A DNA stretch of 64,000 bases from assembly GCA_946699065.1 (NCBI GenBank), contig CAMPDV010001302.1, positions 62,001 to 126,000 on the forward strand. The letters are read 5' to 3'. The notes under the pieces were generated by a model. It was not told the origin of the DNA, made no database searches, and saw nothing but the letters and a program-made list of their open reading frames with translations. This DNA is from Loxodes magnus. Taxonomy: Eukaryota > Ciliophora > Karyorelictea > Loxodida > Loxodidae. Position numbers and translations under genes: made by a program. Positions 12,863 to 26,606 of the stretch are shown piece by piece. Every line of letters starts with the position of its first letter. Positions within the stretch are counted from its first letter, which is position 1.

Positions 12863-15800
12863 TCATTTTCCCTTCAAAATATCTATTTTATATTTTAATG
12901 TACCAATGTCAGGCCTTTAGCTTGGTTCAAAACTGAAGCATTACTTTAACACCTCAACTAACTAAGCTTCTTGAGTTATTTCATTTGAAAAGCTAGGATA
13001 TTTTTTATCAAAATAAACTGATTTCATTACTTCTGCATTATTTTTTAAATTTGGATAGGGTAATCTTTCATTTAATATTTCTACAGCTACACAAGCCAAA
13101 GATCATATATCGCTTTTATAATTTACTTTGCTATTAAATATTTCAGGAGCCATCCATTAATATGATCCTTTTTATTCTAGTGTAGTAGTAATGTTTGCTT
13201 CTCTAACTAATCCAAAATCAGCTATTTTAGGGGAATAGTTGTCATCTAATAAAATATTAAGTGATTTTATGTCTCTATGAACTAAATTTCTCTAGTGTAT
13301 TACTAATATTCCTTCAGCTATCTCACTTATTAACTTAAGCTTCTTGTAGAATCTAAGTTAAGGATCTCTCTTAAATTCTGCAAATAACTGTTAATATTTT
13401 ATTTAATTAAATAAGCATCCTTTAGCCATATATTCAGTATAGAAACAAAAACTAAGATTACTTTATTAAGATGTATCAATGGCTACTCCCATAAGTCTTA
13501 TTATTCTTTAACTATTAACACTCAAAAGAGCTTTGCATTCTAGATAGAAGTCTTCGAATAGTTTCTGAGGATTATCCGTTTCTTTAAATTTTTTGAGAGC
13601 ATACTAAAATCCATCTATGCTAATTAAATACACTTTGCCATATCCTCCTTATCCTATTACTTTTAAGCTATTCATATATTCTTAGTTAGGTATCAAATCT
13701 TTATAGTCTCATATACGAATTTAAGATTTATTATCTTTACTTGCTCCATTTGATTATAAAAGCTAGTAAATATCATCAATTGTTATTATCTTTTAAAAGT
13801 TATTCATTTATTCCTCTGAGGGAATTATAAAATTAGGGTTTAGCTAGTAAGCAAGATTGAAGCATTCAATAGCTTCACTAATATTTCCTAAAGCCTTAAG
13901 AGAGTTTCCTTTATGTCTGTAAGGATTAGGAAAGTTAGGTTTAAGTTAAATGGCTGTATTAAAGCATTCTATAGCTTCTTCATGCTTATCTATATTTTAC
14001 AGAGAAACTCCCTTATTATTATAAACGATAGCATCATTAGGATTGAGAGTAATAGCTCTATCGTAGCATTAAATAGCTTCCTTAAACTAGCATAAGTAAT
14101 TAAATGAAAATCCTTTATTATTGTAAATTAATGAATCATTAGGATTTAAATTAATCGCTCTATCAAAACATTAAATTGCTTCTTCATGATCACCTAAGCT
14201 TTGTAGAGCTGATCCTTTAAGATAATAAGATTATGCCTAATAAGGATTTATTTTAATTGCTGTATTATAACATTCAATAGCTTCAAGTATTTTACCTAAA
14301 AGTTGAAGGGATTAGCCTTTGCTTATATAAGCATTTAAATGCTAAGGGTTAAAACTAATGGCTATATTGTACAATTCAATTGCTTCATTATATTTAGTTA
14401 ATCTTTAAAGAGCAGAACCTTTATTATAATATACTTGAGGCAAAGCTGGATTAAGATCTATAGCTTTATTATAACAGTCAATTGCTTCGTTCAATTAACC
14501 CAAAGATTGGAGAGCAGATCCTTTGTTGATATAAGCAGTAGCATGCTAAGGATTAAGCTAGATAGTTTTATTATAGCAGTCTATGGATTATTAAAACTCC
14601 CCTACGTTTTAATGACAAACACCTTTGTTAAGGAAGGATTCAACACGAGATGAATTAAGCTTAATAGCATAATTATAGTTTTCGATAGCTAATTAGATTT
14701 TGCCTAAAAACTGAAAAGAGAGAGCTTTACTAAAAACGGCAACTTCGAGGTTAGGATTAAGGGAAATAGCTTAGTTAAAGCATTCTATAGCTTATATATT
14801 CTAATTCTCATTTTGTCTTGATATACCTTAGTTATAGTATTCTTAATCAGTTTTCTGAGCTAATTAATCAGAAATAAGACTTAATTTTCTATTTTAATCA
14901 TCTTTTTGAAGTTTTTACTGAGCTAAAATTTTATTTTTATGGGCTTGATCATTTTTTGGATTGATTTGAATGGCCATGTTATAAGCTTCAATAGCTTCTT
15001 CGTACTTTCCTTATTTTCTTAAAGCATTTCCTTTATTGTTAAATGCTGAATCATCTTTAGGGTTGATTTGAATGGCCATGTTATAAGCTTCAATAGCTTC
15101 TTCGTACTTTCCTTAATTATATAAAGCTAGTCCTTTATTGTAAAATGCTGAATCTAATTTAGGATTGATTTGAATGGCCATGTTATAAGCTTCAATAGCT
15201 TCTTCGTACTTTCCTTAATTATATAAAGCTAGTCCTTTATTGTAAAATGCTAAATCTAATTTAGGATTGATTTGAATGGCCATGTTATAAGCTTCAATAG
15301 CTTCTTCGTACTTTCCTTAATTATATAAAGCTAGTCCTTTATTGTTAAATGCTGAATCATATTTAGGATTGATTTGAATGGCCATGTTATAAGCTTCAAT
15401 AGCTTCTTCGTACTTTCCTAATTTATCTAAAGCTAGTCCTTTATTGTTAAATGCTAAATCTTTTTTAGGATTGATTTGAATGGCCATGTTATAAGCTTAA
15501 ATAGCTTCTTCGTACTTTCCTTATTCTCTTAAAACATTTCCTTTATTGTAAAATGCTGAATCATCTTTAGGATTTATTTGAATGGCCATGTTATAAGCTT
15601 CAATAGCTTCTTCGTTTTTTCCTAACTTATATAAAGCACTTCCTTTATTGTTAAATGCTGAATCATATTTAGGATTGATTTGAATGGCCATGTTATAAGC
15701 TTCAACAGCTTCTTCGTACTTTCCTTAATTATATAAAGCTAGTCCTTTATTGTAAAATGCTGAATCATATTTAGGATTGATTTGAATGGCCATGTTATAA

Positions 15801-16594
15801 GCTTCAATAGCTTCTTCGTACTTTCCTTAATTATATAAAGCTATTCCTTTATTGTTAAATGCTAAATCATATTTAGGATTGATTTGAATGGCCATGTTAT
15901 AAGCTTCAATAGCTTCTTCGTACTTTCCTTATTTTTCTAAAGCTAGTCCTTTATTGTAAAATGCTGAATCATATTTAGGATTGATTTGAATGGCCATGTT
16001 ATAAGCTTCAATAGCTTCTTCGTACTTTCCTAAATTATATAAAGCATTTCCTTTATTGTAAAATGCTAAATCATATTTCGGATTGATTTGAATGGCCATG
16101 TTATAAGCTTAAATAGCTTCTTCGTACTTTCCTTATTCTCTTAAAACATTTCCTTTATTGTAAAATGCTGAATCATCTTTAGGATTTATTTGAATGGCCA
16201 TGTTATAAGCTTCAATAGCTTCTTCGTTTTTTCCTAACTTATATAAAGCACTTCCTTTATTGTTAAATGCTAAATCATTTTTAGGATTGATTTGAATGAC
16301 CATGTTATAAGCTTATATAGCTTCTTCGTACTTTCCTAAATTACATAAAGCTATTCCTTTATTGTAAAATGCTAAATCTAATTTAGGATTGATTTGAATG
16401 GCCATGTTATAAGCTTCAATAGCTTCTTCGTACTTTCCTTATTTTTATAAAGCTACTCCTTTATTGTTAAATGCTGAATCATATTTAGGATTGATTTGAA
16501 TGGCCATGTTATAAGCTTCAATAGCTTCTTCGTACTTTCCTTATTCTCTTAAAGCATTTCCTTTATTGAATTATCTATATCCACTAATTCCCAT
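12863..16594 (-). CDS. TPR-array protein kinase (TKL-like), 1,243 residues
   Basis: The frame runs from ATG 16594 to TGA 12865-12863 with no frameshift (3,732 nt) when TAA/TAG are Gln. Residues 1 to about 920 are tetratricopeptide repeats of 34 residues: 16 near-identical units, then about 10 diverged ones. The kinase domain follows: glycine loop G-Q-G-G-Y-G at about 981, A-L-K-K, catalytic H-R-D-I-K-S-L-N at 1106, A-D-F-G, then W-M-A-P-E and D-I-W-S, and a final R-P-D-I. All catalytic residues are present, so an active Ser/Thr or dual-specificity kinase is expected, with the TPRs binding partners or substrates. Two in-frame TGAs read as Trp: 13711 (R-I-W-D) and 13105, the invariant Trp of subdomain IX. 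The terminal TGA is chosen because it follows the last kinase helix. No signal peptide, membrane segment or intron is seen. The start Met sits directly before the first TPR. Confidence 0.93.
14935..16565 (-). repeat. Sixteen near-identical 102-bp units encoding TPRs
   Basis: A core reading [13 protein letters not shown] on the minus strand recurs at an exact spacing of 102 bp (for example near 14967, 15068, 15170, on to 16496). Most units differ at only a few positions, mainly in the first helix. Uniformity this high at DNA level means recent unequal crossing-over or gene conversion. The ten units at 13850-14900 are much more diverged. Confidence 0.93.
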
Positions 16595-17989
16595 ATTAAT
16601 GATTTTTATGATTTTGAAATGAATAATGGTTATTAAGTTATAGTAGTTAGTTTTAAATTAGGTTTTAATATTTGTATTAGTTGATTTTAGATATATCTCT
16701 TGTTGTTGATAATAGTAATATAAGTAATGACTTCTGTTTATAGTTATTTGTATATATTATTTGAAGTATCTGGAAGCTTTTATTAAATAATTATTTTAGT
16801 TATTTAAGTTTCTTTTTTTATATTCTTTTTTGTATAAGCTTCTTATTAATTTCTTGTGATTATGTTTTTTCTAATTTTGGAAATATGTTTGGATCCATTT
16901 GAATTAGCATTAAATTGTAAATAAACTTTGGAATATAACTTAATAGATATCTAAGTTTAAAATCTTCAGATAAGAATATAATTAAAAAAGCTTAAAAGTA
17001 AAAATATAAAAAGTGTAAAAGTTTCTCAATTTAGTTAAAGAAAACACTAGTTAATATTATTTAGCAGAACTGTCTTTAACTATATTTATTAAAATATCCT
17101 TTTCTAACTTTATTTTTAACTACTTTATTTCTTATAACTACATCAATTAATCCTTATATTAAATGTTATCTTCTATGCTGAAAAAAAATAGCTTTTGTTT
17201 AAAATTACCTGAATTTAGATATTTATGCTGAAGTAAATAACTAAAGTTTATTATAAAAATATAAAGATCTAAATTGATTTAGTGTTAAGGAACTAACTAT
17301 AACTACTAGAATTATTCTTTGATAGTTAGATAAACATTTAGTAAATAATATATTTTCTATATTTTTGATAATACTTTAAATTACATCTAGTGCTTCTAAA
17401 ATAATAAAAATGCTAAATTTTAAGCATTTTATATTAATTCTAAAGCTATATAAGATATTTAAATATTATACTATCTATTTAGGAAGCCTAATTAAGATAG
17501 ATTACTATTTTTAATTAATCAACTAAAATCAATATAGCAAAAGGGAGATTTCCATTTTATCTTTAGTTTACAATTTCTTTATCAATAAGAGATAGAAAAA
17601 GCTGTTACTGCTCCTTTATAAGCATTGTCTCTTTGCAGCTATTATCGTGGATAAAATCTTCTATCATGCTAATCTTATTTAAATTAATTAAAAACTACAA
17701 ACAAATATTCTAAGTAATATACATCAACAATCAACTATTTTAGAGTTATTTACAGTCTAAAACTTAAAAATTATAAATCTTCATGCAAGCAATTGTGCCT
17801 TCAATAAAATTATTATTCTTAAAGGCATAAACTTATCTAAATAGCCAGAAGATAAAAATATAACTAGCGCAAGGAAATAAAGAATAGTAACTATTTACTC
17901 TTTAAACTAAATTAATAAAAATACATAAGTAAAAAGAATAGTACAGCAATATATAAAGATAGTTAATCACATAACTTTTAGCTAATATT
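16595..17989. other. AT-rich 5' flank of the TPR-kinase gene
   Basis: I recognise no gene or conserved motif. It presumably holds the promoter of the minus-strand TPR-kinase, whose ATG is at 16594. Confidence 0.4.
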
Positions 17990-18470
17990 ATAAGAAAGAT
18001 AACCATTCTATCAACTATTATTTAAGCCATTAATTCAACTAATACAACAAAACTATATTAATAATAAGGCTAATAACTAACTTTATTAAAGGATTAATCT
18101 TCCTTATTCATTTCCTTTATCTCTTATTTTCTTATGGAAACATATTAATTAAGATATCTAGCTGTCATTACTTGCCCTTTATTTCTCTTTGAAATAGACT
18201 TTCTTTGCATCATATACAGGAATAGGAAGAAATTTTATTAGTAGCTAGTTTTATATCTTTGGCTAAGACTTTAAATAACAAATTATAAGCAATTTCAGAA
18301 AATACCAAGATTAAGTATAAGAAAAATACCTTTAAGAAATAGAAAAATTCCATGCTCTATAATAAAAATTAACTAAGAACCTATTTGGGTATTTATAAGA
18401 GCATGCTCACTATATAAACTAGCTGCTTGCAATCCTGAGTATTCAAATTTAAAGTAGATTCTCTTTTATT
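17990..18470. repeat. Diverged repeat, partner of 20960-21410
   Basis: Long shared stretches, such as the run around 18330-18450 and 21290-21390, show that these two segments are copies in direct orientation. Each is followed by a family A 5' end and its upstream region, so the whole 18.0-22.6 kb region is a diverged tandem duplication of a block about 3 kb apart. Confidence 0.7.
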
Positions 18471-18879
18471 AACTTATACCAAAACAACCTAATCTCTAAG
18501 TTTAAAAATATTGCAGGCGTAGAGAATATTAATTTCATAAATTACCAGTTTGATATAATTAGTTAGATGGCTCTTGATCTAGCATAAATATCTATAATAG
18601 AAAATACCTTGAAAATGAATAGAGATAAGAATTAAAATACGAGCAGAACGTTAATAATCTTGCTAAAGTGTTAGCAGAAGATATTTCTATTAAACTATTC
18701 CATACTATTATTTTAGTGACTCTCTCTAGGTTATTAGACTAATATTCGCAAGCTGAAAACTGAAAGAGCTATAATTAAAAAAATACTTGGTATTGCAAAT
18801 TAATAATTTAAAAAGTGTATGATGAAATAAGAAAATACTTAAAGATAGCTTAGATATGTTTTAGACATTCTTTTGAAGC

Positions 18880-19285
18880 AGTTAATAAACATGACCGAAA
18901 TTATTGCTAATTACTTACAATTCTGAAAAAGTAAAGTTTCTTAAGCAAAGTCACGAGAATCATCTAAATAAAAAAATAATAAACTTTAGATGAAATTCTA
19001 AGCAAAGATATTGCTATTTATTTAAGTGATAAATAATTCTTATGTAAGAGAGATTGGTTTTTTTGTTTTTTCTATAAAGCTTAAGAATTTATTGTTAATA
19101 ATTTTGCTTTCTCTGTATCAACTTTTTAAAAACTATTTATCTTTTTATGAGTTTCTTGATTTTTAATTTATTCTAATCTGAAGTTATTCTATCAATTTAA
19201 CTTTTTAATTTCCTCTGGTAGGTTGTTAAAGTGTGATATGAACTCTTCTTAATTAGTTGTTTATAATTTTTGTTATATGAGTCAT
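18880..19285 (-). pseudogene. Family A 5' fragment, copy 3
   Basis: ATG at 19285 corresponds to ATG 11185 of copy 1. The first ~25 codons and flanking DNA align, and a downstream hydrophobic/charged stretch aligns with copy 1 when copy 1 is read in its second frame. This supports a frameshift in copy 1 near 11.0 kb. Homology ends around 18.9 kb, so only the first ~130 codons remain recognisable. Function unknown. Confidence 0.45.
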
Positions 19286-19392
19286 ATAGTTGTAAGATTA
19301 TTAAAATTGAAGTCTTAATAATTAAGAACTACGTTGCTAATGTAAAAGGAAATTATTTAAGTTCTTAATTTCTTCTTTAATACTGAATAAAG

Positions 19393-19400
19393 TTTCCCGC
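19393..19400 (-). promoter_or_regulatory. E2F-like site upstream of family A copy 3
   Basis: TTTCCCGC on the plus strand, at the position equivalent to the site at 11308-11316 relative to the family A ATG. The final C of the consensus has changed to T. Conservation of this GC-rich octamer between two diverged AT-rich copies suggests function. Confidence 0.35.
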
Positions 19401-20959
19401 TTAATAGAAATAAATCTTAAATTTAAAAATTAGAATTTAAATATTTGATGTTTAGTTATAAGTTTAATAATGATAATGATGGCTAGTTAAATGATAGAAT
19501 TAGTTGAATTAGTTATTTTTATAACTTTAGTTTTTTGCTTATACTAGATAAATAGTTTCATTATTCTTAGTGAAGGAAAATATTTTAATTATTAATAAGT
19601 TTCTATAATTTTATTAAATAAGTTCAAATTAATTATCTATTAACTTATGACAATATTAGCTAAATATTTATACATTTTTAAATAGAAAAATACCTTTTTA
19701 TATCTTGCTATAGCTAGATTTTAAGAAATATCTCTTTAAAAAATAAAAATTGCCCTAATTATAAAAAGCTTTATTTGATCTAATGTTAAATTCGGAATGT
19801 CTTAAGAAATACTTTTAAATAGATGCGTTTCAATACAGGTTAAAATTTATTTCTAATCTATCTTTATAGAAATATTCTTTGTGTAAGAGACAATTTTAAA
19901 AAATTAAAAAGAAGAATGTTAGTGAGTAAATATATTTAGAACTAAGCTATTATATTTATGCTACTCTAAAAGCTAGTAAGTTAAATAATATTGTTTATTC
20001 AAATATATCTGCTAAGTAAAGTCTTAAGCTGCTTTAATTTTTCTAGGTTATTATCTTGAGATGCTTAAGATACAAATCTCATTTCTTTTAAATGATGCTG
20101 ATAATTTAGCTAGTAACTCTTTTACTTTTTCACTTTTCTTTTTATTTTACTTTAATATTATAGAATCAAATTTAAAAGGATGTCACTCAATAACTATAGC
20201 AAATCAATAAATAGCTATTTAGTGCTCATCTAAATTAGTCTTAAAAAATATATTAGTTCATATAGTTAATTAATAAATCTAAGTGATTTATCCTTATAAA
20301 ACTCTGCTTTTTATAAGATATTTCTTTTATAACTTGCAAGTTTTTCTTTCACTTCATAGTAGAAAAGGTTTAAAACAAAGTATTTAAAAGGTTCGCTGTA
20401 AAGTGATTTCTTAGTTTTATGATGTATTTTGTAGTTGTTAATGTTAATAAGTGTAGCTTTGCTAAGAATGATAGTATTTGTTGATAAAAGGTATTAGTGG
20501 GAATGTGGTTTAGATTTAGGTTGATGATTAGTATTGTATATGGTAGTAATATAATTAGTAAGTTAATAGTATTAATTAGGAATAATAGTAGATATGATTA
20601 TTATATTTAGCATTTATTTGCTTAACTGTTTAAAATTATGATTTTATGTCAATTTATTAATGAAGTGTTATATTAAAATTAATACTTTTAGAAGAGTCTT
20701 TTCTTTATTGCTGCTAGATATATTAAAGGATGTATTTCATTATAACTATCTTTCTGTCTATTATTAAAAGTTAAAATAATACTGATGTTAGCAATGTAAG
20801 ATTAAGTTTAGTTCTATTAAACTAACAGCATCTAATTAGATTTGTTTTACACATGTTATTCACTCATTTCTTCAACCTATATTCTTAATTATTATCCCTT
20901 CCATAAAGAAATAATAAGAGATAATTAATAAAACTAACTCATTTTTAAGTTATAGTTCA

Positions 20960-21410
20960 TATTATACAAAAGATAACTATTCTAATAACTATTATTTAAG
21001 CCATTCAACTAATACAATCAAACTATAATACTTCATCAACTACTTAAGAACTAACTAGTCTAACTACTAACTTTACCACTATTTCTATTTTACCATTCTA
21101 CATCTTTATCCATCATTTTCTTTAACTAACTAACTCATCTATCTACCTCTTCTTACTATCATACAGCATTACGCAGAGAATTCACTTACCAGCCTTTTAA
21201 TTTACTTAGCCAATACTAAAATTACTTTTATAAGCAATTTTAGAAAATCATATGATTAAGTAAAAAAAACTTTAAGAAATAGAAAAAATTTAATGCTCTA
21301 TATTAAAATCCAACTGAGGACTTATTTTGGATATTTACAAGAGTATCATGACTATTATAAACTAGCAGTTTGCTATCCTGAGTATGGAACTTTTATTTCC
21401 CTTTGTTAAA
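20960..21410. repeat. Diverged repeat, partner of 17990-18470
   Basis: Direct-orientation copy of 17990-18470 with many substitutions and an interior that has drifted (about 21050-21200). It forms the left part of the second tandem block of the 18-22.6 kb region. Confidence 0.65.
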
Positions 21411-21479
21411 AGCATATTTTATTTAACTCATCTAAGTGATAAATATTTTAGAGATGAAGGAGATTAATATCTTATTGAC

Positions 21480-21700
21480 AGCTTTGTTCTAAGACTCTTA
21501 AATTTTAGATTTATTCTTAATTTTTTCATCTACTGTTGCATAAAGCTTTCAAATTTGATTATTTCTGTCAGATTTTCTTAGATACTTTATTTTAATTTAC
21601 TCTAGTCTAAAATTATTCTAGCAATTTAACTTTTTCTTCATAATTGTAAAAGTAATGTGAACTCTTCTTATCTCTTTAGATATTTTGCTAATTCAGTCAT
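21480..21700 (-). pseudogene. Family A 5' fragment, copy 4
   Basis: ATG at 21700 aligns with the starts at 11185 and 19285, and the next ~70 codons are recognisable. The CCCGCC-type site found upstream of copies 1 and 3 is not present here. Probably a dead fragment. Confidence 0.4.
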
Positions 21701-22599
21701 TTAAATATATAATTATTAAAAAGAATTAACACATAATAACAACATAATCTCTTTAAAAATCTTATAAAAGGCAATTATTAGTTTAAAATTTCTTCTTTTT
21801 ACTGAATGCAAATAAGTTTAAAATTGAAAGTTAGAATTTAAATAATAAATAGGTAGTTATAAGTTAATAATGATAGTTAGTTAAATGATTTAATTAGATT
21901 TTTAACTTAAATGTTTATATTTAAATGATTCCTTAACATCTTCTTTGTAAAGCAAATTATTTCCTCTTTTTTAAACTTAATAAGGTATTATTAATTCTGC
22001 CTTTTAAGATCATCAAATAACTATCAAAATCAAGAAAGTAGAAGTAGAAACTATCTATTTATATTTTAAACTACCTAAATTATTAAGGGATAACTCATTA
22101 TAAAGATAAAACTCTAAATTCATCAAAATCTCTATATAATCATAGTATGCTTAAGTAGGCTATCATGTAATAATCATGCTCTGCAGCTTCAAATTTATTA
22201 TCAGAAACTTCTACGGTTTATATAAGAACCAATCTCAGAAAATAAACAAAGAAGCTGAGATGATTAATTACTATCAAGATAAACTATTTTTATCTTAAAT
22301 CTTTGTTTACTGCTGGATAGTAAGTTTAATTTTCTTTTTCAAACCATTTTAATAGCCCTTAGAACCTTAAATTCTTTAGTTATTATCTTAATGTAAGATA
22401 CAGTAAGAAGCTTTAAAATTAATTTAAATTGCTATAAATAAATTATAGTAAACTATTTAGCTATTTAGAAAGGTATTAATCACTATTTTAAAATTTTACT
22501 TTAGATACTATACATTTATTTAGCTACCTTAATAGATCTATGCAAAAATTAAACAGGATATATTTTCTTAAAACAATAGATCAGCACATATTTTTCCTA

Positions 22600-25500
22600 T
22601 TTTTGCTTTTGAACTAGATTTAATGGGCTCTCAATCTACTCACTAACTTGTATTCCTGCAGTGCTTTATTGAAACTTATATTTTGAAAAAGTTGCTTGCT
22701 TCTTTACTTTCTTTTCTTAGTTCATGTTTATTCTTAATACTGAGTGTAGTTTTTTTGTCGATTAGATTGCCCTTGCTTACATAATTTTTATTTAAGTTAG
22801 TCCTTGAGCATTTCTAAAGTAAGTATTAGCAAGTTAATTTTCCTCCTCTAAATACTTATGCATATCTTAATTTGGAATCACTAATTCATTAGTTTAATTT
22901 TTGTAATTAAATGTTTTTCTCTTTTCAGATGCTTAAATTCTTTAAACATTTTCTTGTTTCAATATTGACCTTTTTCTCCAATTTTTTGAGAGCACCCTTA
23001 TTTAGGCACTTAATCAATATCTCATGTTTTATTATTTTGATTAGCAATTTTCAAGGTATTAATTTTAGGTTTGCATTTTCAGATTTTTATTAGCATTCTA
23101 ATAAAACTCCTATCGCAGAATAATTCAACTAAATAAGTTTAACCCAATCAAATCTTAATTATTCCAAGTCTTTCAATACTTTTAATTCGCATAATTTCTT
23201 TACAATTAATAGCTTCCAAAGTTTTAACTACACCTTTAATAAGTCTTCACTTCATACCAATCTTCTTGAAAAATGTAAATCAGAATGTCTACATTTTGAC
23301 AAATGAAAAGTTCCATATTGCTAGTATAAAAGTATTCTTGCTTAGCTTCTCTGCATTTTCTTATTAACTGATGATTCAATTTTGCTAGTTTGTGAAATAT
23401 CTTTATAGAGTTTTGGTTGGAGTATTTTTGGTTGAAAGTACTTCAATAAGTTTAGCATAGTCTTGATGTATTAATATATACTTATAGCTTTAACTATCTT
23501 TTAATTTAAGTTTATTTAAATTCTACTAACCTTTATCTTAATAAGCTAGTAAAAAGTAAATTAGTGAGAAATACTTAAATTAAAACCTTTTTATGATTTG
23601 AATAATTATCTATGTTCTAGGAAGTTTAATTGATAGTCTGTTACTCTTATTAAAATATAATATTTCTAAGTTCTTTTTACTTATATATAGCAGATCTAAC
23701 TATATATGTTTTATTATTTATTAAACTCCAGGAGATAATTCGTATTATATAAGTTTGCAGATTGATTATCTTAAGTTGTTTCCTACTATAAGGAGTATTT
23801 AAATTTTGGCTTTACTATTAATATTTATTTTGATATCTTGAGATTAAATTAGTTAGCTTGATTAAATAGGTTATATCGTTTTAGTGTTCTTTCTTTTCTA
23901 TTTGCTATTTAACTAGCTTTTTATTAACTCTTTGATTTTGATACTCAGTTTTTATTTTAAAATTGAGTAAAAGTTTGTTAGATACTCTATCTATTACTAA
24001 TATAGTAATAAAGCTCTTAATTTGATAGCAGATGCTTGTTATTATATCTTAATTTCTTAGCAATAGTATCTTTCATATCTATAATCACAAGTACTATTGA
24101 CATAGATCACTTTAATTCTATTTTAATTAATTTAATAATTTATCCTTTTATTATCATTCTACTTTTATATCCTAAAGCTAATATAAGCTGTTTTCTAAAT
24201 AATAGGCTTCCTATTTTAATTATTAATAGTTCTTTTTAGCTAAGCTAATCTGAAAGAGGCATCAACATTTTTACGTAGGCTTAAAAGAAAGTCGCTTTAT
24301 TAAGCTGTAAACACTAAACGAAATTAACTTGTATGGAGTGCAAAAGAAAGGGCATAATTGTATGACTAACAAAGTTTAGTAAAAGACCTGAAAGAATTGA
24401 TAAAACTTGGTATTTTTATCTTAGCATGAATACTCTTTAGTAGGAGATGTTATTAAATTCTACTACCATACATCTAAATAATGCTACTTTAAGGTATCTA
24501 AATAGTACTAAAGACACTAATTATCAAGAAATTTCTAAGCTCTAATTTGATTGAAACGAAGTCAGGAACTAAATGACTGAGGAGTAATATTTAATGTTTT
24601 AAACTCCTTAATTCAGAATTTTGAAGATTAGAATTATAAGCACCATAAATGACTATTAGCAAGTTTATTTATAGATTATTATTTGAAGATGAATTACAAG
24701 TTGAAGATAAAGTAGGTTGATTTAGATGAAAGACCAGATAGATTTATCAAGATAATTAAGCAAACAGATTTTATGCAATACTAAACCTAACAAGATGGAA
24801 CTATAAAAGTTCTCAACTTCTTGAGTAAGATAATAATTCCGGTAGCATACTAAAATAAAGTAGCTTAATTTTTGTTTAACTTAAAGAACTATATTAATAA
24901 CTATATTAATAACTATTAATAAGCGTATAATTTAGTAAGGTTAAACAGAAATAAAAAGATAGGATTATCTTAATCTAATTGAATGGTAACTAATTATCTA
25001 GAATTTCTAAGTTTTAAAAGTTGTTTAGACTGTATTAATTTTGCTTTTAACCTTATGATCTTATTATTAAACTTGATTAATATTGATTATTTATATAATT
25101 ATTAAGCTAAATCTATTATGCAACTATTACATTTAAATTAATCATTCTATAATCTTATGTTTAAACTTACCAATTTAATTATATTATTATATCACAATTG
25201 TAATACTTACCATTATAATAAGTATTCTATGAAGCCTATTTAGTATCTTATATTCTATGGTATTCAAATTATTAATCTACTTAGAATATTTGATTTTATA
25301 GTTTATTAAGCTAAGTTTAACTTACTACTCTACACTTTTTAATTTCTATTATTTAGCTAAAAGTATTAAGCCATGTATTATAATTGTTATTAGTTGTATA
25401 TCACTTAAATAAAATATTAAATATACTCTTATAAATGCTCGTTTTAGTTTGTCTTTAATCTAAAAATAGATTAATAATATCTATCATTTACTTCTTATAT

Positions 25501-26199
25501 TATTAGACTTAAATATCTTCTAATTATATTTATTTATGTATTATATAAAATCAAACAAGCTTAGGAGTACCTTGTTGCTAGCTCTTTTTAATTTAAGAAG
25601 ATTGAATTCTATTTTATAAAATTTAGCTTTTTTAAATTACTCTTTAGACTTTGTTAACTATTTACTTCTATATCATTATCTTTTATAGACTTATTTTGAT
25701 TATTAATTTGCATTTTTACTTAGCTTATGACTTAATTTTCCTTCATTTGTATCTTTATTCATAAGTATATTATTCGTTAAATCTTTTTTAATCTTCTAAG
25801 CTGCTAGAGATAAATATTTAGTACAAACTGCCTAGAATTTATGCTCTTTATTAGTTCTGCTAATTAGATTTCTATTTTAAATATATCAAATTATTAAAGA
25901 TCTATTTATAGTAAATCACTTCTAGAAACTTTAACAGCGCAGTTTATTTCTTGTCTATATGGTCTTTGCCAAGATTCTTTATTTCACTCTTATTTACCCT
26001 TGTTTAAGTTTATTCTATTTCTTCCTCTGCTGAGAAGTTGTGCAATTAATTCTTCTTTCTTTGGATTTTCTTACTCCATTTTTTATTTCAGATTTCTATT
26101 TTATGTCATTTTACAGCTTTTTATTCCTTCAGCTACTAATACTTTTGTTGAAAGTCTTAGATTTACTAGTCATAGATATTATTGATATTCACAAAATTA
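22600..26199. other. AT-rich stretch, no secure gene
   Basis: No recognisable domain. At about 22650-23120 the minus strand gives one balanced, Lys/Glu-rich translation (with E-I-L-I-K-C-L-N-K-G near 23015) that could be a gene remnant. The remainder shows nothing I can support. Confidence 0.3.
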
Positions 26200-26606
26200 G
26201 TTCTAGATCTAATAATTAATCTAGAATTTCTTATTATTCTTTACAAAATAGAATCTAAACGTTAAGAGAAAAGCTATGCAAACTTTTTATCCACTAGGAC
26301 TTGCAGAGATCAAATTAATATTAGTTCATTTATCTATTAAGTTTTTAACCTTCATTCAGTAAATTTATTAAGATCATAGAATACCTGCAAAAGAATAACC
26401 AACGAAGGATTCCTTTTTATTAACTTGACAAAATACTAAAGACCTTCTATATTTTTTAAATTCTCTAAGTAAATCCTTTGCATCTTTAAGATCTTCAATT
26501 TTTAGTTATATTTATTACTCTGCCAAATCATTCAGTTACCTCAAATACTCTAATAAATCTCCTTTAATATATTTCTGCACCAATTTTAAGATTTACTAAA
26601 ATGGCT
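26200..26606 (-). CDS. Possible coding stretch of unknown function
   Basis: One minus-strand frame gives about 130 codons of balanced, helical text, including G-D-L-L-E-Y-L-R and I-E-D-L-K-D-A-K-D-L-L around 26560-26470. It abuts exactly the 434-bp family A segment at 26607, so if it is a gene its 5' end has been replaced by that segment. No family recognised, and the frame is judged by composition only. Confidence 0.25.

Noticed and set aside
13913..14653. Small plus-strand ORFs opposite the TPR region
   Set aside because: Antisense shadows of the TPR repeats, with no independent support.
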